Source: an uncultured Aquimonas sp.
GTDB taxonomy: Bacteria > Pseudomonadota > Gammaproteobacteria > Xanthomonadales > Xanthomonadaceae
Direction of reading: 5' to 3'
Assembly (NCBI RefSeq): GCF_937888285.1
Contig: NZ_CALART010000015.1
Span: 142,670-206,669, forward strand
Length of the DNA stretch: 64,000 bases
Position numbers and translations under genes: made by a program. Below the pieces are notes generated by a model. That model worked only from the letters and a program-made list of their open reading frames with translations. It searched no databases and was not told the origin of the DNA. Position 1 is the stretch's first letter; each line of letters begins with the position of its first letter. Below are positions 27,641-36,561 of this stretch, in pieces.

Positions 27641-29263
27641 TCACCCCCACCCCGAACAGATCGGATACCGCCGCTCGCGCCCGAATGCGCGTCGCGACAC
27701 CTTGGGGCCCGGCGCGGCCTGGCGGCGCTTGTACTCGCTGCGGAAGACCAGTCTGGCGACGCGCTCGACTGTCGTCGCATCAAAACCCTGCGCGATGATC
27801 TCGACCTGCGACTGCTCCAGATCGACAAAGCGGTAAAGGATGGAGTCCAGCAGCTCGTAGGGCGGCAGGCTGTCCTGGTCGACCTGGCCGGGCTTCAGTT
27901 CAGCGGACGGCGCGCGCTCGATCACGCCGCGCGGTATGACTTCGGCCTCTCGATTGCGCCATTCGGCCAGCGCGTAGACCTCGGTCTTGTAGACGTCCAG
28001 CAGCGGCGCGTAGGCGCCGCACATGTCGCCGTAGATGGTGGCGTAGCCGACCGCGTACTCGCTCTTGTTGCCGGTGGTGAGCAGCAGCGCGCCCTCCAGA
28101 TTCGACAGCGCCATCAGTAGCGCACCGCGCGAGCGTGACTGCAGGTTCTGTTCGGTCAGATCACTGTCGCGGCCGTCCAGCAGGCCGTCGAGGCTGCCGA
28201 GGAAACCCGCGAACGGCGGCTCGATCGGCAGGGTCAGCAGACGCACGCCCTGGCGCTGCGCCTGGTCTGCGGCGAGGTCCTGGCTCAGCTCCGAGGTGTA
28301 GCGCGAGGGCAGGCGCACGGCAGTGACGTTCTCAGCGCCCAGCGCATCCACCGCGACGGCCAGCACCAGCGCCGAGTCGATGCCGCCGGACAGGCCCAGC
28401 AGCACCTTCGAGAAGCCGCTCTTGCGCACGTAGTCGCGGGTACCACGCACCAGCGCGCCCCAGGTCTGCGCCGCGCGCGAGGTCTCGGCGTTCTGCGGCC
28501 ACAGCATCGGCACCAGCTGGCGCTTTGCGGCATCGAAGCCGGCCAGCAGCAGGTGCTCGGCGAAGCTCTCGGCCGGCGCGTGCACCGAGCCGTCGCCATC
28601 CGCGAGCTGGCTGGCGCCGTCGAACACGACCGAATCCTGCCCGCCCACCGCATTGGCATAGGCGATGGCCACGCCGCTCGCCGCAGCCTTCCGCGCCAGC
28701 AAGGCCGCGCGCTCGGCCAGCTTGTCGGCCTCGTAGGGCGAGGCGTTGGTGACCACGCAGAGCTGCACCCCCTGCCGCGCACGCTCGGCCAGCGGCTCGG
28801 GGTGCCAGATGTCCTCGCAGACCAGCAAACCGACGCGCACGCCGGCTATCTCGAAGACGCCGGCACCCGCCGCGTCATCGCTGGCGTGCACGAAGTAGCG
28901 CTTCTCATCGAACACCGCGTAGTTGGGCAGACGCTGCTTGACGTAGCGGGTGAGCAGCCGGCCCTCGCCGATCACGCTGGCGACGTTGTACAGCGCGCCG
29001 TCGACGCGCTGCGGATGGCCGACGACAGCGGTGATGCCCTGCACCTGCGGGATCAGCGCATCGATCGCGGCCTCGCAGGCCTCGACGAAGCTCGGCCGCA
29101 GCAGCAGGTCCTCGGGCGGATAGCCGCAGATCGCGAGTTCCGGGAACACCACCAGATCGGCGGCGAGCTCATCGCGGGCGCGCTGGATCAGTTCGAGAAT
29201 GCGCGCGGCGTTGGCGGCGACGGCACCGACGGGGAAATCGTATTGGGCGATGGCGAGGCGCAT
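27641..29263 (-). CDS. nadE: Glutamine-dependent NAD+ synthetase
   Basis: 540 residues. The last step of NAD synthesis: amidation of deamido-NAD with ammonia from glutamine. The N-terminal nitrilase-type glutaminase (1-270) has the triad E42 (FPELAICGYPPEDLL), K109 (YVKQRLPNY) and C149 (GLLVCEDIW). The C-terminal synthetase (280-540) has the P-loop SGGIDS at 292-297 and TTGNKSEYAVGYATIYGDMCG. Full length. It stands alone between the antitoxin remnant and a toxin-antitoxin pair. Confidence 0.96.
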   Translation of the reverse strand: MRLAIAQYDFPVGAVAANAARILELIQRARDELAADLVVFPELAICGYPPEDLLLRPSFVEACEAAIDALIPQVQGITAVVGHPQRVDGALYNVASVIGEGRLLTRYVKQRLPNYAVFDEKRYFVHASDDAAGAGVFEIAGVRVGLLVCEDIWHPEPLAERARQGVQLCVVTNASPYEADKLAERAALLARKAAASGVAIAYANAVGGQDSVVFDGASQLADGDGSVHAPAESFAEHLLLAGFDAAKRQLVPMLWPQNAETSRAAQTWGALVRGTRDYVRKSGFSKVLLGLSGGIDSALVLAVAVDALGAENVTAVRLPSRYTSELSQDLAADQAQRQGVRLLTLPIEPPFAGFLGSLDGLLDGRDSDLTEQNLQSRSRGALLMALSNLEGALLLTTGNKSEYAVGYATIYGDMCGAYAPLLDVYKTEVYALAEWRNREAEVIPRGVIERAPSAELKPGQVDQDSLPPYELLDSILYRFVDLEQSQVEIIAQGFDATTVERVARLVFRSEYKRRQAAPGPKVSRRAFGRERRYPICSGWG

Positions 29264-29364
29264 GGAGTCGTGGGTTCTTCAGTAAGTTGCGGGCAGCGCC
29301 GCGCTTCGCCCGATCACAAGGTGTGGCGCGGCAGGCAGGGTTGGCAGTAGGGCGGTGTGAGCAC

Positions 29365-29751
29365 TCATCGCCACAGCCGCTCGAAGGCGAAGGACAGCTG
29401 GCGGTGGTGGCGGATGGACAGCAGATAGACGCAGCGGCGCTCAGTATCCAGGGTGTAGAGCAGCAGGTAGTCGCCATGGAGGTATTCACGCAGCGCGACC
29501 GCGGCTCCGGGGTTAAGCGCGGAAAGCAGCGCCAAGGCTTCCGCTGATTGCGGCGGATGATCGAGATAGCGGCGTCCGATCCGTGGAAACCGCGCGAGGT
29601 TGGGCAGCAGTGTCTGGCGCAGCTCGATCAGCAGCACGTCGAAGACAGCAGTCGCATCGGCTTCGGCAAGAAAGGCCTCGATCGCGTGCAGGCGCCCCAG
29701 GAAACTGGCCGTCAGCTCGACGCGCCAGAGCAAGGCTTCCTGCGGCTCCAT
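29365..29751 (-). CDS. RelE/ParE family toxin
   Basis: 128 residues, somewhat longer than the 85-100 of typical members. The family pattern is present: an N-terminal helix (LGRLHAIEAFLAEAD), then a FPRIGRRYLDHP loop, REYLHGDYLLLYTLD beta strands and the final YLLSIRHHRQLSF with a conserved Arg. Such toxins either cut mRNA on the ribosome or poison gyrase. The gene starts eight bases after the antitoxin stop, the usual type II order. Confidence 0.8.
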   Translation of the reverse strand: MEPQEALLWRVELTASFLGRLHAIEAFLAEADATAVFDVLLIELRQTLLPNLARFPRIGRRYLDHPPQSAEALALLSALNPGAAVALREYLHGDYLLLYTLDTERRCVYLLSIRHHRQLSFAFERLWR

Positions 29752-29759
29752 CGCGCGGA

Positions 29760-30062
29760 TCAGCCTGCAGCAGGGGCGGCGCGGCGGGCCTGCAGAGCGG
29801 CCAGCGCGATATCCGCGGGCTCGGTGCGGCCGGCTTCGATATCCGCGAGGCCGCGGCGAGCGTCTTCCAGCAGCAGCAGGTGGATACGTTCGCGCTCCAG
29901 CCGGTGGTAGTAGTCGAGGCGCTCGGCGTCAATCAGGGCGACGTAGCTCTCGCCGTTCTTGGTGATGATCTTCTCGGCGCCGGCCTTGGCCTGGTCGGCC
30001 AGCTCGGACAGGCTGGCGCGGGCCTGGGTGAGGGGAACGACGTCGGCGGAGGTGATACCCAT
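29760..30062 (-). CDS. Phd/YefM-type antitoxin
   Basis: 100 residues from the ATG at 30062. The N-terminal part (DVVPLTQARASLSELADQA, then KIITKNGESYVALIDAE) is the Phd/YefM DNA-binding fold. The C-terminal half is helical and acidic to basic, the part that wraps the toxin. It pairs with the RelE/ParE gene downstream and probably represses the operon by binding the direct repeats just upstream. Confidence 0.82.
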   Translation of the reverse strand: MGITSADVVPLTQARASLSELADQAKAGAEKIITKNGESYVALIDAERLDYYHRLERERIHLLLLEDARRGLADIEAGRTEPADIALAALQARRAAPAAG

Positions 30063-30082
30063 CTGCGGCTCCCATCGGTTTG

Positions 30083-30102
30083 CTGCACAGAATTCTGCAC
30101 AG
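30083..30102. promoter_or_regulatory. Candidate operator of the toxin-antitoxin operon
   Basis: Direct repeat CTGCACAG-AATT-CTGCACAG with a central 10-bp palindrome CAGAATTCTG, 21 bases upstream of the antitoxin start. Autoregulation by the antitoxin would be expected at such a site. Confidence 0.45.
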
Positions 30103-30220
30103 GATACACCCGGCAGCCGGGCAGGCCGAGCCCGCGATTCGTCCCCGTCAGGGCCTGCACTCGGGTATCTGCGGAATCGTGGGGCCTTGCCGAACGCCCT
30201 GTCTGCCCGCCCGGAAAGAC

Positions 30221-30244
30221 AAAGGCCGCCCGAAGGCGGCCTTT
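30221..30244 (-). terminator. Rho-independent terminator of sucCD
   Basis: AAAGGCCGCC and GGCGGCCTTT form a 10-bp stem with a CGAA loop. Read on the minus strand it is followed by GTCTTTCC. It lies 27 bases after the sucD stop. Confidence 0.75.
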
Positions 30245-30270
30245 GCATGCAAACGTGCTGAAACCCGCGC

Positions 30271-31146
30271 TTACTTGTTCATCAGCTCGAACAGCGCCTT
30301 GCCCAGATCAGCCGGGCTGCGCACGGTCTTGACGCCAGCCGCTTCCAGTGCGGCGAACTTGCCGGCCGCGGTGCCCTTGCCGCCCGAGGCGATCGCGCCG
30401 GCGTGGCCCATGCGCTTGCCGGCCGGGGCCGAGGCGCCGGCGATGAAGCCGACTACCGGCTTGGTGACATAGCTCTTGATGAACTCGGCGGCTTCTTCCT
30501 CGGCGCTGCCGCCGATCTCGCCGACCATGATGATGCCCTCGGTCTGCGGGTCGTCCTGGAACAGCTTGAGCGCATCGATGAAGTTGGTGCCGTTGATCGG
30601 GTCACCGCCGATGCCGATGCAGGTCGACTGGCCCAGGCCCACGTCGGTCGTCTGCTTGACGGCTTCATAGGTCAAGGTGCCGGAACGGCTGACGATACCG
30701 ACCTTGCCGGGCTTGTGGATGTGGCCGGGCATGATGCCGATCTTGCACTCGCCCGGGGTGATCACGCCGGGGCAGTTCGGGCCAATCAGCACGACGTCGT
30801 CGTAGCCGGCCAGGGTGTTCTTCACGCGCAGCATGTCGAGCACCGGGATGCCCTCGGTGATGCAGACGATGACGCGGATGCCGGCGTCGGCCGCCTCGAG
30901 GATGGCATCGGCCGCGAACGGCGGCGGCACGTAGATGACCGACGCGTCGGCGCCGGTCTCGTCAACGGCCTCACGCACGGTGTTGAAGACCGGCAGACCG
31001 ATGTGGGTGGTGCCGCCCTTGCCCGGGGTGACGCCGCCGACGACCTTGGTGCCGTAGTCGAGCATCTGCTCGGCGTGGAAGGTGCCCTGCTGGCCGGTGA
31101 AGCCCTGGACGATGACCTTGGTGTTCTTGTTGACCAAAACGCTCAT
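30271..31146 (-). CDS. sucD: Succinate-CoA ligase subunit alpha
   Basis: 291 residues. With SucC it converts succinyl-CoA to succinate in the TCA cycle with nucleotide triphosphate formation. The CoA-binding start (VLVNKNTKVIVQGFTGQQGTFHAEQ), IGPNCPGVITPGECKIGIMP, and the phosphohistidine H248 in MGHAGAIASG are all present. It follows sucC by 20 bases; the terminator after it ends the operon. Confidence 0.97.
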   Translation of the reverse strand: MSVLVNKNTKVIVQGFTGQQGTFHAEQMLDYGTKVVGGVTPGKGGTTHIGLPVFNTVREAVDETGADASVIYVPPPFAADAILEAADAGIRVIVCITEGIPVLDMLRVKNTLAGYDDVVLIGPNCPGVITPGECKIGIMPGHIHKPGKVGIVSRSGTLTYEAVKQTTDVGLGQSTCIGIGGDPINGTNFIDALKLFQDDPQTEGIIMVGEIGGSAEEEAAEFIKSYVTKPVVGFIAGASAPAGKRMGHAGAIASGGKGTAAGKFAALEAAGVKTVRSPADLGKALFELMNK

Positions 31147-31166
31147 GGGTGGGTTGTCCTTCAGGC

Positions 31167-32333
31167 TCAGGCGGCGGCGACGGCGGCGACGGACTTCTTG
31201 GCGCCGTCGTTGATGTCATCGGCCGGGATGATGGCGAGGCCGGAGTTGCGCAGCAGCTCCTTGCCCTTCTCCACGTTGGTGCCTTCCAGGCGCACGATGA
31301 CCGGGATCTTGACGCCGACTTCCTTCACCGCGGCGATGATGCCCTCGGCGATCATGTCGCAGCGGACGATGCCGCCGAAGATGTTGACCAGGATGGCCTC
31401 GACCTTGGGCGAGGACAGGATCAGCTTGAAGGCCTCGGTGACGCGCTCCTTGGTGGCGCCGCCGCCGACGTCGAGGAAGTTGGCCGGCTCGCCGCCCGCC
31501 AGCTTGATCACGTCCATGGTCGCCATGGCCAGGCCCGCACCGTTGACCATGCAGGCGATGTTGCCGTCCATGGTCACGTAGTTCAGGTCGTACTTGCTGG
31601 CCAGCACCTCGGTTTCATCTTCCTGGCGGATGTCGCGCATCGCCACCAGCTTGGGCTGACGGAAGCTGGCGTTGTCATCCGAGTTGACCTTGCCGTCGAG
31701 CGCGACCAGGTCGCCCTTAGTGTCGATGGCCAGCGGGTTCAGCTCGACCAGCGACAGGTCGCGCTCGTTGAACAGTTTGTACAGGCCCAGCATCAGCTTG
31801 GTCAGCTGGCCGACCTGCTTGGGGTTCAGGCCCAGCGCGAAGCCGAGCTTGCGGCAGTGGTAGGGCTGCACGCCTTCGACGAAGTTGACGATCAGGGTCT
31901 GGATCGCTTCCGGGGTTTCTTCCGCGACCTTCTCGATTTCCACGCCGCCCTCGGAGGAGGCGATGAAGGTGATGGCCTTGGCGCCGCGGTCCACCAGCAC
32001 GGAGAGGTAGAGCTCCTTGGCGATGTCGGTCGCTTCGGTGATCAGCACGGTGTCCACCGGCAGGGCGACGCCGCCCGACTGGTAGGTTTCCATGCGCGTG
32101 CCGAGCATCTCCTTGGCGGCTTCGCGGACGTCGTCGTAGGTCTTGACCAGCTTGACGCCACCGGCCTTGCCGCGGCCGCCGGCGTGGATCTGCGCCTTCA
32201 CCACCCAGTGGTCGCCGCCCAGCTTCTTGGCGGCATCGACGGCTTCTTCGGGGGTGCGGGCGATATAGCCAGCGGGGACGGCGATGCCGAATTCGGCGAA
32301 CAGCTCTTTGGCCTGATACTCGTGGAAGTTCAT
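31167..32333 (-). CDS. sucC: Succinate-CoA ligase subunit beta
   Basis: 388 residues, exactly the length of the E. coli protein, from the ATG at 32333. The ATP-grasp part is seen in HEYQAKELFAEFGIAVPAG, KAQIHAGGRGKAGGVKL and LVELNPLAIDTKGDLVALD, and the C-terminal ligase part in FLDVGGGATKERVTEAFK and NIFGGIVRCDMIAEGI. First gene of the sucCD operon. Here it is not attached to a sucAB operon. A long repeat-filled gap lies upstream. Confidence 0.97.
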   Translation of the reverse strand: MNFHEYQAKELFAEFGIAVPAGYIARTPEEAVDAAKKLGGDHWVVKAQIHAGGRGKAGGVKLVKTYDDVREAAKEMLGTRMETYQSGGVALPVDTVLITEATDIAKELYLSVLVDRGAKAITFIASSEGGVEIEKVAEETPEAIQTLIVNFVEGVQPYHCRKLGFALGLNPKQVGQLTKLMLGLYKLFNERDLSLVELNPLAIDTKGDLVALDGKVNSDDNASFRQPKLVAMRDIRQEDETEVLASKYDLNYVTMDGNIACMVNGAGLAMATMDVIKLAGGEPANFLDVGGGATKERVTEAFKLILSSPKVEAILVNIFGGIVRCDMIAEGIIAAVKEVGVKIPVIVRLEGTNVEKGKELLRNSGLAIIPADDINDGAKKSVAAVAAA

Positions 32334-32587
32334 GCTGCACCTGGCTTCGGGGGAGGGCCCGGCGCGCAGGATCCGGCGCCGGAAGGGGCGACGCACCGTA
32401 GGGCAACCGGCGCGAGTCAGCGGGGCATTGTCGCCGTTCAGGCTGCCGATGCCAAGCAAACCATGGTCGGAGGGATTCCGACGACGGCCCGTAACGCGCA
32501 GTTCGACGCGGGATGGCGCCCCGCATGCAGCGCCGGGAAGCCCGCTTCAGGGCCGCACGGGGAACCCTGACCCACCGTTTCGATACG

Positions 32588-32650
32588 GCATACGGCGGGC
32601 CCCGCCCCACCGTGTCGATACGTCATAGGGTGGGCCCCGGCCCACCGGGG
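32588..32650 (+). repeat. Palindromic intergenic repeats, copies 4 and 5
   Basis: A degenerate copy (CATACGGCGGGCCCCGCCCC, 32588-32612) is followed 11 bases later by a good copy (CATAGGGTGGGCCCCGGCCC, 32624-32650), both in the 15410 orientation. Confidence 0.7.
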
Positions 32651-32778
32651 GCATCATCCTCGCCCCGGTCCGGCATGCCACCGCCGCGGCGGGCCTTGAA
32701 CTCCGGGACGCCCCTCGGAGCCCTCGCGACCGGGGCAAACGTGCGCGCCCGGACATGACCGGGGCGAGAGCGAAGCTC

Positions 32779-32842
32779 GTGGTGGGCCAGGGCCCACCCT
32801 ATGCGGATGAGGATGAAGCCCGTGGTGGGCCAGGGCCGAGCG
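32779..32842 (-). repeat. Palindromic intergenic repeats, copies 6 and 7
   Basis: GTGGTGGGCCAGGGCCCACC then CTATG at 32779-32804 is a full inverse copy. A second, truncated copy (CGTGGTGGGCCAGGGCC, 32821-32837) lies 16 bases further on. Confidence 0.7.
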
Positions 32843-32870
32843 TCGCTCTGCCAGGGCAGCCCCAAACGAC

Positions 32871-32895
32871 GACGCCCGGCTCAGGGCCGGGCGTC
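32871..32895 (-). terminator. Terminator of the Ax21-like gene
   Basis: GACGCCCGGC and GCCGGGCGTC form a 10-bp perfect stem with a TCAGG loop, 25 bases beyond the stop on the minus strand; GTCGTTTGG follows in that direction. Confidence 0.65.
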
Positions 32896-32919
32896 GGGTG
32901 CAGCGGTGTGGCTGGAAGC

Positions 32920-33513
32920 TTAGAAGCTGAAGCGCGGGCCGAAGAAATACTGCTCCGCACCACTGCCGAACTTGGCGTCGGCCACCAGGCCCCAGCTCTT
33001 GTTGAAGTTGTACTGACCGCCGAGGCGGCCGTAGTAGTCGCCGCTTCCGGTGCCCTCGGTGCGCTCGTAACCGGCGTACAGATAGCCTTCGAGATTCGGC
33101 ATCAGCTGGCTGCGCGCGCCCACTTCGGTGAAGTACGACTTGAAGGTGTGCGACAGCCCTTCGAAGTCCGAGCGCGCGTGGCCCACGCGGGCCACCAGAT
33201 CGGTGCTCTGACTCAGGCTGTGGTTGTAGCCGAAGCCCAGGTTCCAGCGATCGAGGTCCACATTCGTGCGGAAGGTCTCGCCGGTACCGAGGACCACACC
33301 GGTGGCCTTGATGTCGGTCGCTTCGTAGCCACCGAACACATGGAAGCGCGAGCCCAGGGCGATCGAGCCGTTGAGCGCGGCACCATCGATCTCGGCGCCA
33401 GCGCCGTTGATGCGGGTGTAGCCGCCTTCCACGTAGTTGTAGGACAGATCGCTGGCGCTGGCGGCGAAGGGCAGGGTGGCCAGCAGGCCGAGGGCGATGA
33501 GGGAACGCGTCAT
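32920..33513 (-). CDS. Ax21-like outer-membrane beta-barrel protein
   Basis: 197 residues. A signal peptide of 20 residues ends AASA. The mature part opens DLSYNYVEGGYT and is an eight-strand barrel ending GPRFSF with a terminal aromatic. Family segments: FHVFGGYEATDI, DLDRWNLGFGYNHSLSQSTDLVARVG, FTEVGARSQLMPNLEGYLYAGYE, YYGRLGGQYNFNKSWGL. This matches the Ax21 family of Xanthomonas and Stenotrophomonas, whose members are secreted or outer-membrane proteins; their physiological role is debated. Single gene with its own terminator. Confidence 0.85.
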   Translation of the reverse strand: MTRSLIALGLLATLPFAASASDLSYNYVEGGYTRINGAGAEIDGAALNGSIALGSRFHVFGGYEATDIKATGVVLGTGETFRTNVDLDRWNLGFGYNHSLSQSTDLVARVGHARSDFEGLSHTFKSYFTEVGARSQLMPNLEGYLYAGYERTEGTGSGDYYGRLGGQYNFNKSWGLVADAKFGSGAEQYFFGPRFSF

Positions 33514-33718
33514 GGGTGAACCTCCGTGTGAGTGGCGTTTCCGCCTCCGATCGAACAGAGGCGGCCCGGATTCATTCCGGGCGCTGCACGGACCGCTGTT
33601 CGCTGTCTTGCCAGGCGGTCCGTTCGGGGCAGCGGTGCGGAGTCTTGGCAGCGGCGATTGACGATCCGCTGAACAAGGTGGCGAACGCCACTTCTTCGAT
33701 CACATGCGATTCAGTGAC

Positions 33719-33934
33719 CTAAACCGAGCCCTGCGCGCGCAGCAGCGGCGGCGGAACTTCGCGGCGCCGCTCGATGCGCTTCCAGACCCGCTCGTGGAAA
33801 TGGTAGGCCACGGTGTTCAGTAGCGGCTCGACCAGGGCCAGGACTCCACCAACGCGGACATCGCCGGTCAATGCGTAGCCGACACTGAAAGCCACACTGA
33901 AGTGGACGAGGGCGAAGCTGGCAGTCTTGGCCAT
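33719..33934 (-). CDS. DUF2061 small membrane protein
   Basis: 71 residues from the ATG at 33934 (MAKTASFALVHFSVAF). One or two hydrophobic helices and the conserved VEPLLNTVAYHFHERVWKRI segment identify DUF2061. Function unknown. A longer frame open upstream adds only non-conserved residues. It is divergent from the methyltransferase-like gene at 34084. Confidence 0.8.
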   Translation of the reverse strand: MAKTASFALVHFSVAFSVGYALTGDVRVGGVLALVEPLLNTVAYHFHERVWKRIERRREVPPPLLRAQGSV

Positions 33935-34083
33935 GCTCGATGCTCCGAATGGGACGGCCTGCATTGGAAGCCGGGCCGCCAAGCGGGTCCAATCGCTTCT
34001 GCCCACGGCGGCGATGGCCGCCCGCTATCGATGGCGGCTGCTTGCTGGGGCAGGATGCAGGCCCAGCCTCCCACCTCCCCCGC

Positions 34084-35091
34084 ATGTCCAGCATCGAATT
34101 CGCCGCCAGCCTGCAGAGCGCCGCTGAAACCCTGCTGGACCGCAGAGCGACGCCGCAGGCGCTGGACCTGAGTTGCGCGGCGCTGTTCGAGGTCTGCGCA
34201 GCGCTCAGCGGCGGGCTGGACGAGCAGTCCAGCGCACTGGCCTGCGGCAAGGCGCTGTCCTCGCTGGAGGCGGCTCGCTGCCTGCTCGACCACCGACGCA
34301 CGACGGTGCTGCTGCGCGCGGTCGATGCAGCGATCCGCGCGCGCCTGCAGCAGAAGCCGGGCCCAATCTGCCTGCTGTACGCCGGCTGCGGGCCCTTCGC
34401 CACCCTGATCCTGCCGCTGCTGGCGCGCTACCCGGCCGAACGCCTGCGGGTCTGCCTGCTGGACGTACACGCGCAGTCGCTGCGCTGCGCCGAAGCGCTG
34501 TGCGATGCCGCCGGCGTGGCCGATCGCCTGCTGCCCAGCCTGCGCGGAGATGCCGCACAGCTGCGGCTGCCGCGCGGCCCGCGTGTCGATCTGCTGCTCG
34601 CCGAGCTGATGCAGCGCGCGCTGGCGCATGAGCCGCAGCTGGCCGTGCTGATGAACCTGCTGCCGCAGTGCGCGCCGGACGTCGCCCTGGTACCGGCGCG
34701 CATCCGGGTCAGCGCGGCGCTGGCGGACATCGCGCGCGAATTCGAGCCCGATGCCGAGCGCCTGCGGATCGAGCTGGGCGAACTTGTGCAGCTCTCGCAG
34801 CGCAGCCTGCCTGATCTGGCCGCGCGCCTCGCCAATGGCCGCATCGACTGCCCGGACGTGGTGATTCCGCGCGCGATCCCGCAGGGCCTGTCGCTGATCC
34901 TGCGCACGCGCATCGAAGCGAGCGAGGTCGATGTGCTGGCGGACTACGACTCGGGGCTGACCCATCCGCTGGTACTGCACGCGCTGGGCGCGCTGCGCGG
35001 CGGCGAGCGCTTCGCCTGCCGCTATCGGCTGGGCAGCGATCCCGGCTTTGAACTGGTTCGCGCGGAAGATGCGCCGCCGGCCGACGCATGA
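34084..35091 (+). CDS. Class I methyltransferase-fold protein of unassigned family
   Basis: 335 residues from the ATG at 34084. An N-terminal helical part (1-90) precedes a Rossmann core: YAGCGPFATLILPLL (motif I, GCGPFA at 101-106), VCLLDVHAQSL (acidic strand 2 residue D) and DLLLAELMQRALAHEPQLAVLMNLLPQ. It has the look of a SAM-dependent methyltransferase, possibly of the PRMT-like group that scans a C-terminal barrel, but I recognise no family and no substrate. It stands between DUF2061 and rnpB, and ends 36 bases from the 3' end of the RNase P RNA gene. Confidence 0.6.
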   Translation: MSSIEFAASLQSAAETLLDRRATPQALDLSCAALFEVCAALSGGLDEQSSALACGKALSSLEAARCLLDHRRTTVLLRAVDAAIRARLQQKPGPICLLYAGCGPFATLILPLLARYPAERLRVCLLDVHAQSLRCAEALCDAAGVADRLLPSLRGDAAQLRLPRGPRVDLLLAELMQRALAHEPQLAVLMNLLPQCAPDVALVPARIRVSAALADIAREFEPDAERLRIELGELVQLSQRSLPDLAARLANGRIDCPDVVIPRAIPQGLSLILRTRIEASEVDVLADYDSGLTHPLVLHALGALRGGERFACRYRLGSDPGFELVRAEDAPPADA

Positions 35092-35126
35092 GGACTCTGC
35101 GCCGGCCGGTCGAGCTCGAAAGGGGC

Positions 35127-35478
<352 letters not shown>

Positions 35479-35497
35479 GCGGCGCGCAGTGTACGCG

Positions 35498-36346
35498 CTA
35501 AAGCTCGGCGGCCGCTGAATCCTGCCCGGCCGCGTACAGCGCCTTGCGCGACGCGCCCGAGAGCTCGGCCGCGAGCTTGGCCGCCTTCGACGCCGGCAGA
35601 TGCTCGCGCAGCACGGCGAAGATGCGCTGACCCTCGCGCAGGGCGGCGTCGCTGTCTTCGGGCGCGCCTTCGATCATCAGCACGAACTCGCCGCGCTGCT
35701 GGTTGGGATCGGCCCGCAGCACCTCGACGAGCTGCGGCAAGCGGCCGTCGAGCACGGTCTCGAACAGCTTGGTCAGCTCGCGTGCGACCACCGCTCGGCG
35801 CGCTTCGCCGAACACCGCGGCGGCGTCCTCAAGACAATCGAGCATGCGGTGGCTGGACTCGTAGAACACGAGCGTGCGCGGCTCGCCCAGCAGTGCCTGC
35901 AGACGCTCGCGGCGCGCACCGGACTTCGCCGGCAGGAAGCCCTCGAAGGCGAAGCGATCGGACGGCAGGCCCGCCACCGACAGCGCGGCGATGGCCGCGC
36001 ACGGGCCCGGTACCGGGCTCACTTTCAGGCCGGCCGCACGCGCGGCGCAGACCAGGCGGAAACCGGGATCGCTGATCAAGGGCGTGCCGGCATCCGACAC
36101 CAGGGCGATCTGCTCGCCCGCGCGCAGGCGCGCCAGCACCGCCTCGACCTGGGCCGACTCGTTGTGCTCGTGCAGGGCCAGCAGGGGACGCTTCAGCCCC
36201 TTCGCCGCCAGCAGCTGCTGCGTGTGGCGGGTGTCCTCGGCGCAGACCAGGTCGGCCTCGGCCAGCACCTTCTGCGCGCGCGGCGAGAGGTCGTCGAGGT
36301 TGCCGATGGGCGTGGCGACAACGTGGAGGCAGCCGGTTGGGAGCAC
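35498..36346 (-). CDS. rsmI: 16S rRNA (cytidine(1402)-2'-O)-methyltransferase
   Basis: 282 residues from a GTG at 36346. It 2'-O-methylates C1402 in the decoding centre, using SAM. TP(R)-methylase fold: VVATPIGNLDDLSPRAQKVL, AEDTRHTQQLL, SDAGTPLISDPGFRLV, GPCAAIAALSVAGL and FEGFLPAKSGARRERL are the family's hallmark blocks. It is divergent from lpoA, the conserved partner in rsmI/lpoA/yraN neighbourhoods, and rnpB follows downstream. Confidence 0.95.
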   Translation of the reverse strand: MLPTGCLHVVATPIGNLDDLSPRAQKVLAEADLVCAEDTRHTQQLLAAKGLKRPLLALHEHNESAQVEAVLARLRAGEQIALVSDAGTPLISDPGFRLVCAARAAGLKVSPVPGPCAAIAALSVAGLPSDRFAFEGFLPAKSGARRERLQALLGEPRTLVFYESSHRMLDCLEDAAAVFGEARRAVVARELTKLFETVLDGRLPQLVEVLRADPNQQRGEFVLMIEGAPEDSDAALREGQRIFAVLREHLPASKAAKLAAELSGASRKALYAAGQDSAAAEL

Positions 36347-36375
36347 GGGATTGGGGATTCGGGATTGGGGATTCG
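36347..36375. repeat. GGGATTC-type tandem repeat
   Basis: GGGATTGGGGATTC followed by GGGATTGGGGATTCG: two units of a 14-base repeat, immediately at the rsmI start. The family recurs at 36484, 45721, 46141 and 54105. Confidence 0.7.
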
Positions 36376-36483
36376 AGGGCGCGGCGGCAGGCTCAAGGCC
36401 GCGCTGCGAGGGGCCACCATGCTAACCGCTGCGCCCGCCTGCACCGCTCGGAGACGATCTGCCGGGGCGCAGAAGGCGGCCGA

Positions 36484-36519
36484 TTCCTGAATCCCGAATC
36501 CCCACTCCCCAATTCCCGC
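36484..36519. repeat. GGGATTC-type repeat (inverse)
   Basis: TTCCTGAATCCCGAATCCCC then ACTCCCCAATTCCCGC: the inverse orientation of the 36347 repeat, just before a TACACT element (36523-36528) that may be the -10 of lpoA. Confidence 0.65.
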
Positions 36520-36561
36520 TCTTACACTCCGCATTCCGAGTCTGTCGCCGAGTCCCCGCCC

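Larger units (their letters stand above)
32334..32919. other. Repeat-filled gap of 586 bases
   Basis: No gene is supported. It contains at least four full or partial copies of the CATAGGGTGGGCC palindromic repeat and the terminator of the Ax21-like gene at 32871-32895. The promoter of sucC must lie at its left end. Confidence 0.65.

Noticed and set aside
31149..32570. A 473-codon plus-strand frame over sucC
   Set aside because: It is the shadow of the minus-strand sucC, whose length and motifs are exact.
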